A stretch of DNA of 64,000 nucleotides from Lepidurus packardi (Eukaryota > Arthropoda > Branchiopoda > Notostraca > Triopsidae): contig JAKZAN010000005.1 of the NCBI GenBank assembly GCA_023053545.1, positions 5,332,001 through 5,396,000 on the forward strand, written 5' to 3'. Position numbers and translations under genes: made by a program. The notes under the pieces were generated by a model, which saw only the letters and a program-made list of their open reading frames with translations, was not told the origin of the DNA and did no database searches. This document shows, in pieces, positions 24,873 to 34,947 of the stretch. Position 1 is the stretch's first letter. The number at the start of each line of letters is the position of its first letter.

Positions 24873-24881
24873 GGGGGCGAG

Positions 24882-25129
24882 TGTAGTGTGGTAGAAATGA
24901 AATGAACCATATGCCATTGTGTTCCTTTGCCCTGGGTGACTCCTGAGACTTGACCAAAAGTGACCTCTCTAATTGTACTAGGAACTGACTACTGACCCGC
25001 TTCTTGGTACACGACGTTGACCTCTTCCTTAACCTATATTTCCGGATCGACCCTTTGTCCTGGTGTGTATATATACTGTATGTTAATGCCAAATAGAAGA
25101 GTCTTAGCCTACGCACTGAGGTCGTTACA
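24882..25129 (+). repeat. LTR3 of element A
   Basis: 248 bases, complete, with TATATATA near 25068-25075. It shares several variant bases with LTR2 against LTR1. It is immediately followed by a primer site and gag start rather than by unrelated flanking DNA. Confidence 0.9.
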
Positions 25130-25180
25130 ATGGCGCAGTCGGTAGACCCTCAACTCGTTGACAAACGCTCTCCCAAATTC
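25130..25180 (+). pseudogene. gag start of a third element A unit, cut off
   Basis: The first 51 bases of gag (17 codons) match copies 1 and 2 exactly, including the primer site at 25131-25145. The sequence then jumps to unrelated order. It shows that the array continued to a third unit before the gap, or that reads from several copies were joined. Confidence 0.8.
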
Positions 25181-25300
25181 ACCAGAGGTGAATTCACTTC
25201 ACCGCTTCACCATTCAATTCACCGCTTCACCAGAGGTGGCCATCGAAGTAGCGGAAACAACAGTTTCCGCTACTTCGATGTAGTTACTTAGTTACTGTTG
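25181..25300. other. scrambled mosaic of pol fragments with an 18-bp hairpin, before the gap
   Basis: 25224-25264 equals pol 10163-10203. 25241-25258 and 25263-25280 are perfect inverted copies of one another, with a 4-base loop. Repeated ACCGCTTCAC and ATTCACC words fill 25195-25230, and TTAGTTACTGTTG before the gap also occurs in pol near 10326. This pattern is typical of a misassembled contig end. Confidence 0.7.
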
Positions 25301-25400
25301 NNNNNNNNNNNNNNNNNNNNNNNNNNNNNNNNNNNNNNNNNNNNNNNNNNNNNNNNNNNNNNNNNNNNNNNNNNNNNNNNNNNNNNNNNNNNNNNNNNNN
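25301..25400. other. assembly gap, 100 N
   Basis: Exactly 100 undetermined bases, the usual placeholder for a gap of unknown length. The retrotransposon array could be longer than shown. Confidence 0.98.
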
Positions 25401-26379
25401 TCAAAGCGTCGGCAATTTCCGCTAGTTTACGAGGTTTGATTCCTTATTATGTCGTTTGATCGATATAATAACCCAGTGAATCTATAACAAAATAGTACGA
25501 TTTTCGCGATATTGGACACTAAAAACCTTTCATTCCTTTCTTATCATTCAATACGTGTATAACCCAGTGAACTTATATTTTTTTTCTCGACATTTACCAC
25601 TAAAAGCAGTTAGGTCCGAAGGCCCCGCGCCCGTCGGAAGCTATACCCCATGCCTGGGGCACCTTGAGACAAAATGTGACCTTTCGAAAAATGAGAATGT
25701 CTCCGGAGCTGTAAAATACTAACTGAAAGTAAGAAGATGACATGGAAGATGGCATGGCTTCTCAAAACGCGCAAAAGTTTTCCATTCCATTGCTTAAGGA
25801 GGTCTAGAGAAATCAAAAAGAAAACTACGGCCGAACGGTATGTGAAGGACAAAGTATTATAATTACCATGGTTTCTCGTCTCCACTTTTCTTGGGCTGGT
25901 TTATGGTTTGCTTTTGGGGAGTTTAAGATAATAGAAAACTGATGGAACAATAATGCTTTGGAGTTGTAGCGCGTTGTATTAATGGAAGTAAAGTTGAATG
26001 GGGTATTTAAACGCCCGGAATTTCTTATTGGGAGCTGGCATGCATCCATATTAGGCTATAAATCTTGTTATTAATGGTTTTCTAAGTGGTCATTGGTCTT
26101 TCCAGACACTGAACTATCACATTTACACAGTGGACAAAGGACGTACTCCTCATCTCTTACGTACCTAAGGCAGTATTTTAGTTTTCGTTCTGAGCTTGGA
26201 TAGCATCACAGGCATTGTGATTAGATAAGCCACGCAGCGTTAACGAAGTGTTACATTCATTGTTGTTTGTTTTTCCTGGCCATTTTTGTAGCCTTGTCTG
26301 CAATAGCATGAAGTGTATCAATTTCTCCACAGTACTTATAGAAACCACGAGAAGTTACAGTTGGAAGCGTAGTGAACAC
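25401..26379. other. unassigned sequence after the gap
   Basis: No gene is recognised. A diverged direct repeat of roughly 90 bases is visible at about 25465-25605 (shared ATAACCCAGTGAA and CACTAAAA words). The 91-codon minus-strand frame at 25610-25885 matches nothing I know. Confidence 0.4.
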
Positions 26380-27260
26380 TTAAAATTATTTTTAACAAAG
26401 CCAAGTAGATAGTATCGCTTTTCAAAGCTTCAATATCAATGAAGGATAAAGGAGTTGAAGGATCGGGACCTATATGTTGTCATGAAGCAAGTCCGTTGTA
26501 CAGGGAATTCCCAGGATGACTCTCTTCCTCCTTGGACATCGTTGAAGGGCTTCTCGGATCGGATGCAGCATCATTGATTGGCTAAAACTTCCCCGAAAGT
26601 AGTTTTAAAATGACAGATTTTCAATACTGTCTCCACTGATTCGGGTTAAGGACTCCAAGAACTGGTGGGCTTATAACTCTTCATCACCAGTCAACATCAT
26701 GTAGATCGGGCCAATGGAGAGGGTCAGCAGATTAGGCATGGATAGGTTCAGTCAACTGAAAAATTCGATTGGAAGCCTGCTTAAATCGATAGTCAATTCC
26801 TCCAGGTTTAGTGCCACATTTCTTCAAGCAAGGCGGGGCTCTTTGCTCTTAACAGCTGATGGAAGCAATCCATTAAGCTTCAGTGTAATGTCCACAAGAT
26901 GGAGACTTTTCAGAAAGCATTTTCCCTTTACCGCGTACTTGCTGCTTCTAGTTACCTGTAACACGAGGAAAAGGGATTGTTTCCTATGGACAAGGGTGGC
27001 TTGTGATGAATTATCAATGTAAATGGTGATGGCATGAGTATGAAAAAGGCTTTGGTGAAGTGCAATTGTAAAAAAAAATTTCCCTCACGTCAAAATTTAA
27101 AACCATGTTTTCAAGCTTTAGCGTTTCAAGCTTACACACGAGCATCATCAGGTCTTCAAGGAGCCGGCTATCTTTGTTGCTTTATTGGCAGTGGGTTATC
27201 GTGGCAGAGGTGCAGCGAAGTGAGACTGCATCCAGGCTCGTAAGTCGTCGTAATATTGGG
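26380..27260 (-). pseudogene. decayed leucine-rich-repeat-like coding remnant
   Basis: Read on the minus strand, broken stretches of leucine-rich-repeat-like protein appear in several frames: KLETLKLENMVLN (about 27130), FLKSLHLVDITLKLNG (about 26900), NLEELTIDLSRLP (about 26800), and PNLLTLSIGPIYMML (about 26730). Stops and frameshifts separate them. The spacing recalls F-box/LRR proteins, but no F-box was found. The identification rests on reading by eye, and a functional gene with unrecognised introns is not excluded. Confidence 0.35.
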
Positions 27261-27311
27261 TTTAGCGTATCATCCGAGCAGTCCCGTACCCACGGGGGTT
27301 GTTTAACCCAC

Positions 27312-27393
27312 CCGAGCCAAAATACTGGGTACGGCCCTGACGTGACCCCCCCCCCCCCCCCCCCCCCGAACCAAACATCTGAGTACGGCCCTG
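27312..27393. repeat. 22-base poly-C run flanked by a 28-base imperfect direct repeat
   Basis: C run at 27346-27367. The repeats, 27312-27339 and 27366-27393, both end in GTACGGCCCTG and differ at about four sites. Poly-C runs are error-prone, so its true length is uncertain. Confidence 0.7.
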
Positions 27394-28062
27394 TGTGTTA
27401 AATACGTAACTTCTTATTTGAGTCAATAACAAGTTACGTAAGTTAGTAAATAATTTTACTTGTCAGAAGTTTTACAAGCTGTCAAGGAATGATCTCGCAA
27501 CGTTTATGTATATAGAATTACATGTTAAATATTTCTTTCTTTACAATATTAATTTATAGCAAAGTCTTAGATGCTTAAGATTTTTTAATAGAAACCATGC
27601 CTGATTGCAAAAGCATGCCTGAGTTCAAAAGTGTTGGAAGTGTCACCGTTCCCACTCGTTTGACTAGTAGTATGTTTTAAGAGCAAAACTCGCGTGATTT
27701 TGTAGCTTTTGACATTTCGAAACGTCGGCTGAGCCATCTAGCCAAAGGTTAATATATTTCAACGTTTGAAGTAGTCTGCCATTTCGCCACCATATGTTTT
27801 TGTCGCTACGTTAGTCACAGCGTCGGTTTTGTAGCAATAATGAAAACTGAATGAAGTTTTTTTCCGTGTTATTTTGTGTCTAGCTCTGATTTCGTCGGTT
27901 TACGACTTCGTAGTTCGTAAAGGTAAGATATACGATATATTCATATTCGGTACTTATGATATTTTCTTAGGTAACTAATTAATGAATAATAGTATATTGT
28001 CATATTTTTAATTTATTTTTCTGTTTAACTTGTAGAATACTTTCAGCTAGTTTTTTAACAAG
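27394..28062. other. upstream flank of ARID2
   Basis: Presumably contains the ARID2 promoter and 5' UTR. No TATA box, RNA gene or conserved frame stands out. Confidence 0.4.
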
Positions 28063-31000
28063 ATGATATCTGAAATAGCCTCCGTACTGTTCCACAAAGA
28101 TGCAGGAGCATATGGAGAAGAATATCAGAATTTCCTTCGTGAATTGAGATCGTTTCACGACACTCGAGGGTATTTTCAATTAAAAGCTTTCAAATTGCAC
28201 CTTTCTTAACAGTAATCTCCCTTATAGCACATCCTTCAACAAAGTTCCTCGAATTCACGGCCGGGAGATCGATTTATATATGCTGTATACCCTCGTGAGC
28301 ACATCGGGAGGCTGGGAAAAGGTTAGTTTTCTTAAAAAACAAAATTTCTCAAAACAATTTTACTGTCGTAATCTGCAGGTTACTGCAAAGGATGAGTGGG
28401 GCACGTTACTTCCTTATTTTGGGATTCCTCGTGCATGTTCCAATGGCGATATTGCCCTCAAACAAGTCTACGTTAGGTAAAAAAATTCTAAATCTATATC
28501 AAATTATGTGCTGAAATTCGTATTTTTGCCAGATACTTGGACGTTTATGAAAGAATTCACTTTTTGGGTGAAGAAGTGGACCGTCGTGAAGCTGACTTGC
28601 ACGAAGAAGACGATTCTCGTAACAAAAGACGCAATCTTCGATTACTACACGCTTTGCCACTCAACTATAACTACCAACAACACCAAGTCACAAGTCGGAA
28701 TTAACCTTTTCATCGCTATAGTTTCCATATTAATTATTTATTTTCTTTCGACGATATGAAAAAAAGGTTCGGTACGAGAGTACGCCGGATTGTCGACTGA
28801 GTTAGCCCAACTCTCCGTATACGAGCGGCTTTTGCTTTCTTTACTCAGTCCTTTGCCCAACGAACAGGATTTTGCTGTCAACGTGTGTACTTTGCTTGGC
28901 GGAGACGGAAAACAAAAGCTGCTACTCGAACAGTGTCCCAAATTAGTCGATGTTCTTCTCGCACATGCTGGCGTCTTCGCCAGTGGTAAAACTTAATTTT
29001 CGAAGGAATACAGCTTTAGAGTCTATCATATGCAAATTTTTCAGTGGATCTACGGACCTTGCTGGTAGAAACCTACCGGCAATCGCGGCAGCAAAACCTG
29101 GAGCAGTTCTGGCGAGATGTGGTGCCAGATCCACAAATCCGAGATTTGGTTTACCGTGACATGGTGCAAGAAATTGACAAGGAAGTGCTGGTTTGCATCG
29201 AGAGCGAAGAAATTAGTTTTCTTGCTAATAGTGGACGCGCTACTCCAGACAGCGTCCTGGATATTGAATTAGCACCACCCCCAGCTCGGGTTGCACCTGC
29301 CAAGAAACCCACTTTACCCTGGCGGCCCTCACTGGTCTCAAGTATAGGCCTGGATGGTACTTTTGTGCCTGAAGTGGAAAGACTGGCAGACAAGGCCAGT
29401 GAAGGCCTCTCCCATCTACAGCTGGAGACAAGTGATTCCGAGCTTTTTAATCTGAATCGAGACTTAGGAGTCAAGGACGTTTTGGGTCAACGCGTCCTCC
29501 AGATCGCAATGCTAATTCGAAATTTGAGCTTTGAGGAGGGCAACGTGAGTATACTGGCCAAAAATCCCACAGTCTTAAGGTTCTTGCTGCTGGGATTACA
29601 CGGCCAATGGAATTCGTTATCGCAACTGTCCTTGGATGCTCTAGCAAATTTGGCCATAGAGATTACTCTCAGAGAGCCAGTCGACTGTTCCGTTTCCGCA
29701 ATTTTCCTAGATTCTCTTACCAGAGGGCTCCATTCTTTCGACCGGTTCTGGGTCCTGGGCTGCATAGAAGTGGTGACAAAATTATGCCAAAAAGAAGAAA
29801 ACGAGAATATTTTATCCACAACCTTGGATCAAAGCGTGAGTTATTTTATTCTTTAAATTTTTATGAAGTTTGTAAAGTTTGTATCACATTCGAGTTCTTT
29901 CCTTTAATGATTTTCCATTTACGCTTGTTGTCCTTTTAGGTCTATGAGTGCCTTTGTCGATTCCTTACCGTCCCGGACATCATGCTCCTCATCTATACGC
30001 TCGAATGTCTCTACGCTGTCTCGGATTTGGGCGAAACAGCCTGTAATAATATCTTGCGTTGCCAGGGAGCTTTGGATATCCTTGTCTCTATGCTGACAGT
30101 AGAGGTATATTTAAAAAAATACAGATTGAATAGGAAAAGTTATTTTTTTTTCACGTCTCTAAATCTTCTTCTGTTCGTTACTTCAAGGCTCAGAGTTTTG
30201 GGTCTAAAGCGTGTATCCTTATGAGAGTGGTGGAAACGGCCGGAGAGAGCGATTCAGTTCCAGTCAACGTAACGGTGGCTGCAACGACTGCCACTGCTAC
30301 TCCCGTTGCCATAACAACTGCTCAGAACTTCGTTGTTAATTCCTCCAATGCGGCCGTTTTGGTCAAATCGCCTGTTATAACCACTTCAGCTGCTAAAGTC
30401 ATAAGTAAAAACTAAAGAAAAAAGCCTGAGTTGACGCACTTCTTAACCCTATACAACCTAGATCGGACGGCCACGCCCTCAGTGACCAGCCGGACGCAAG
30501 TGAAGGTGACACCCACTGTTTCAAAAGTGACCACGCCCCTCGTGATAACGCCTTCCTCCTCTGCACCTGCCTATTTACCAGCAGAAAAGGAAAAAGCGGC
30601 TATTTCTTGGCTGAAATCCATGTTTGAAGTGTCCCTTGGTTCGCCAAGCTTGGAACAAGGAGCTTTGTACCGCATGTACTCTACTGCCATGACCAACGCG
30701 GGAAACAAGCTAATCCTGGCGACCGCATCTTTTTATAGCTCTGTAAAGTAAGTTTCTTTTTTGTCTTTCTGTTGTTTTTAAGGGTTTCCGACTGTCTCAT
30801 TTCTCAATTTTAACAACTTCGTCCGTGTATTTTAGGCTCGCTTTCGGAAGTTCAGTGGGGCCGTTTAGAAAGCAAGTAGGCCATGTAGTAGAGTTCCACT
30901 ACGAAAGCCTCAAGCCTAAAGCTGCAGCAAGTACGGGAACCCAGCAAGACACGCCATCTATTCTTCAAGCGCATCTCAGTTCCCCGCCTAAAACCCTTAA

Positions 31001-34000
31001 GAAGGAGCAAGATAAATCCGTGAGTTCTATAATACTATTTAATTCCCTTCTGATTCCCTTTGCCGTGTATTGGGAGTTATCGTTCTGCTTTCTATATTCA
31101 TAGATCCCCAAAAGCTTTTTAGTTTGATATATTTCAGCCTTCTTTGTGTGTGTTGGGGAGATAAATATTCTTTTATTTAGGAGAGAAAAAAGAAAGAGAT
31201 ATATGTACCCAGAATATGTGCACGTTCGTTTGTTTTTTTCCTGGTTATTTTCGTTGCTTTACGTTGTCCGTGTTTAGTTTCCTACCACGCCCACCTCTGC
31301 ACCCGACAAGGTGTCGACGAACTCGTCTCTCATCAAGTCCTTATTGGCTAATAAGGTAAACGAAAATACAGCAGCCCCCTTGTTTCTACGGCCAAATCAA
31401 GCCTCCGCTTGTGCTAACACCATTAGCATGGATTTGAATGTATTGCCTGCATCTGAACAACAGCATGTCGCACCCCAAGTCACTCCTCAGGTAAGTGGCA
31501 CCAGATTACTTTTCTTGTCCTCTTGGGGCCGAAAAGAGAGAAAGGAAATGCTGTCTTTCTGCAACCGTTTGCTCTTTTGACACGAAGAAAGCCAGAAAAA
31601 AATAGATATAGTCCGTGATCATAAATTATTCCTGGAGAAGCTTGGCAAGTAATAAACTTGGGTAAAAACGGCACGCCCCTTTCAACCTGAGAGGATGGAG
31701 AAGGGGTTTGCCTTGATGCGGGTTTATCGATTGCCTTTACACCAGACGAGCAAGAGAGAATATTGATGCCCAGTTAGCCCTTATTCCGGTATATATAACG
31801 TCCAAGTTGGATGTTAAAAGTAGGTCCCCCCAATCGCCTGTCGGGGAATAATTGAGAAGCATGTCAGGGTCCTGAAAAGTTTGGGCTTTGTGGACAAAGA
31901 ACTAATAATTTAATGTAGAAAAAAATCCAGTGGCTATACGTGATCTTTTAACGTGATGAAAATTTCTCTTTATATAAATGAAGTTGAATGAAACTTGTGT
32001 ATGAATGCAGAGAAAATTAGTTGGAAAGCTTGGGTAATGAAGCCTTTTGCTTTAATGACTTAAATTAAAGAATTGTTTGGGTTTATCACGTATAGCCCCT
32101 TCTACTTAGTAGTGTTTACTAATATTTGTTTGAGAAGAGAAGTTTCGAAGCTGACTTGGTAAAATTTTGTATTAAGGTGGTGAAACGGCAGCAGCAGCAG
32201 AAATTGCAACCTGTCTTGACTGAAGGACAATCGAGTAGTAGCAAAGTGGTAAGGTTTTTGAAAAATATTACGTTTTTTGGTGATTTTCCCCACAATTTTG
32301 ATTCTTTTTCTCTCTTTTTGAACCCTAACCGTTAAAAGGGAGATGTGAACAAATTAGATGAAGCAGACGTGAAGACTAACGAAGGCGGCAAAGGCTTGTT
32401 GGCTAATTTACTGGAAAAGGAGATTCCGCGCAACGATACCGTCAACGGGGGCTTAAGTACCGGCAGGGAGCTCCGCATTAGCGACAAGGGCTTGGAACTA
32501 GTTATTAATGCCGGCAATGAGGGCAGTTCCCAGCAGCAGCACTCGTCGTCAGTGGATGGCCGAGTGATTGCGCAAGTGGACGACGCCGGACACGTGCAGA
32601 TTCATCTAGAAGAGTCGAGCGAATCGCTTAGCAACGGACAAATGCTTTTGGATGCATTGGAGCAAAATGAAGCCAACGTCGTCCCGGCTGTGACGAATAA
32701 ACGGAAAAGAGAAGAAACGAATGTGCACGACAAAACGGGCGCCAAAAAACCCAAGCAAGAAAGCATTTTGGAACGAGCCATGGAATTTGCCAAAATCGAA
32801 GAAGAAGAACAACAGCCAACTCCTCCCCCCAGTATGGGGCAAGTCGTTCTGGTGGGCAATCAAGTATCCAACTCTTCTGGAGCTTCCGCAGTGGGTTTGG
32901 AATCTCAACAGCAAGACACGAAAATGTTCTTCGTGGCTAATCAGACGTCATCCAACAAGGCGTTTTTGATACTGCAGCCCCAGGGCTCGAGACTTATGTT
33001 GAGCCCGCACAATCAGAAAATGCTTTTGGCACTCCGGCCCCAGAACCAGAACCAAACCAGCTTGTCGGACAGTTCCGAGGGGATTGTGACTTTCTCGGGA
33101 GGGGCGGTGGCGATTCCCGCCAAGAATATTCCCAAGCCACCCATCCCGGTGACGGCGAGAGCCGTGACCCCGGTATCCACTTCTGCTGCTTCTGCTCCTG
33201 TTGGCGAGAATAGCACCTCATCCGTCACCATAACGCCCGTCATTCCGCCGCTCAGGAAGCTGGCGACAGACAGGGAAGAATTAGCGTATCTTTGCGAATG
33301 GCGGGGCTGTGGGAAATCATGGAAATCACCTACGGAGCTTTACCTGCATGCTTGTCAGGTAAAATAAAAAGGATTGTCTTGCTTTTTTCAGGATTCAAGA
33401 AGTTTTAACGTTGAGCTGAAACTTGTAAGACTGACATTTCTTTTTAAGCTTAAAATGTATCGATGAAAAGTATTTTTAAGGATAATTGCCACCAACATCA
33501 CATGTTTAGATTGGAACGGGTGCTCTAGAGTTTGGTTGATAGTCTAGTTTATTTAAAAAAAACGATGGACTTCGTTTCAGAAGTTTTGATTAGCATTTCT
33601 TTGGGCTATTTGCATGCAAACTTTTCTTCGTGACGTGAGAGACCTATCGTTGGCTTACGGCGCTTGTCATTTTGGTTACTATTGCCTTTCCGTGCTTCAA
33701 AGAATGAAGAAAGCTTTTGTCTACCATTGAAACTGCTACGTTGGTGACGTCAGAAACCCACTGTTCTGTTTGATGTTTTCTTCTTTAATAGCTTAATGAC
33801 AATTTCTTGCTTGATGGAACGGAATGCAGTATCAAAACTGGGTTTTGAACGCCATTTTTGAAGATAAAGTTGCAGGGTTTTTTTTGGTGGCTATTATCCA
33901 TTAAGCTGACTAGAAAAGAGCAGATGGATTTTAAAATCTTGAAGGATTGCTATTTTTGTGTTGTTGTATTATGGTTTTAGGAAGCCCTAAGCTCTTATTT

Positions 34001-34947
34001 GAAAAGATTCGTTTTCTTTTGTGATGTAATGGTTTCGGATTGGAGATTAGTATAAAACTGCTTTCGATTTTGAAGGCAATTTGGAATCAATTTATTTGTC
34101 CTCTTTTCTTTAAAGAATCATTGTCCGCTGACGTTCGAAGAGGGATTGTGTGAATGGGAAAAGTGTGACACGCTAAAAAGACGCCGCTTCTCCTTGATGA
34201 CTCATCTACAGGACCGGCATTGTAATGAAGAAGTGCAGCGCGTATTGGCTTTGAGGCGACAGCAGCTTAGCGCATTGGGGAAAACCGATATCCAGCCTTT
34301 ACCAATTCCGCCCCCTCACCCCGGCTATGCCCCACATGCAGCTTTGCAAGCCATCAAACGACATGCCCTGGAGTACATGAATCAGAAAGATACTCCAGTA
34401 AGAAGAGAAAGTGTATTTTTATTATATATACTTCCCACATTTATGGCTTTGACATGACCTTTTTCTGCATTTCCTCAACAAAACTATGTTTTATGGATAC
34501 TTGCGGCTTTTTTAGAGCTTGTTATCTTTTGGCCATTTTTCTGCCATTGTGTTCTTTCCCTTTTTACATCTCGCCCCACTTTCCACCCCAAAATGGGGAG
34601 GTAGAAATGGAAATTGAATGTAATTTATCTTCTTTTTTCATGGATCAGGAAGAAAAAGAGGGCCCCGTCACGAAGAGCATTCGTCTGACTGCAGCCCTGA
34701 TTTTACGGAATCTGGTTATCTATTCCAGCTTGGGGAGAAGGTATATCCGTAATTGCTTTACCTTTTGTTTTGTTTTTGGCTTTGGGGGCGGTCGCATTAA
34801 CGTAAATGAATCTGTGTTTCCTTTAGGTGTCTGCGGCGCTACGAACCTTTACTCTGCGCGATCGCATTAAGTCCGGTAGAGTCGGCTCGGACAGTTTCTC
34901 AGCTCCTTTACGACATGGCCAATCCCAACACCTCGTCCTCACCCTAG
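28063..34947 (+). CDS. ARID2: ARID2 (BAF200), AT-rich interaction domain subunit of the PBAF chromatin remodeller
   Basis: Nuclear, DNA-binding subunit that defines the PBAF form of SWI/SNF. Sixteen exons: 28063-28169, 28228-28321, 28379-28476, 28533-28693, 28767-28985, 29045-29835, 29940-30104, 30188-30404, 30462-30747, 30836-31019, 31278-31490, 32177-32248, 32339-33358, 34116-34397, 34649-34740, 34827-34947; 1,373 residues against about 1,835 in human. The ARID lies near 15-120 (FLRELRSFHDTRG, LYTLVSTSGGWEKV). An armadillo-like region follows (GQRVLQIAMLIRNLSFEEGN), then an RFX-type domain (about 660-745) and two C2H2 fingers (about 1184-1245). The C-terminus EGPVTKSIRLTAALILRNL is highly conserved. 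The 757-base intron splits finger 1 before its last His. AATAAA is at 35001-35006. The exon 5 donor could be three bases earlier. Confidence 0.96.

Larger units (their letters stand above)
8635..25300 (+). mobile_element. tandem Ty3/gypsy array (element A, A', start of a third unit) with nested element B
   Basis: Order: LTR1 (8635-8882), gag-pol A (8883-13810), LTR2 split as 13820-14010 and 19884-19944, gag-pol A' (19945-24872), LTR3 (24882-25129), then 51 bases of a third gag start (25130-25180) and a scrambled segment up to the N gap. Element B fills 14011-19883. Neighbouring A units share one LTR, which single integrations do not give; LTR-LTR recombination, integration of a concatemer or an assembly misjoin can. 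The two A bodies differ at only about ten positions over 4.9 kb by eye. No env-like frame follows either pol. Confidence 0.9.

Noticed and set aside
25610-25885. 91-codon minus-strand frame after the gap
   Set aside because: No family resemblance and no splice partners; left unassigned.
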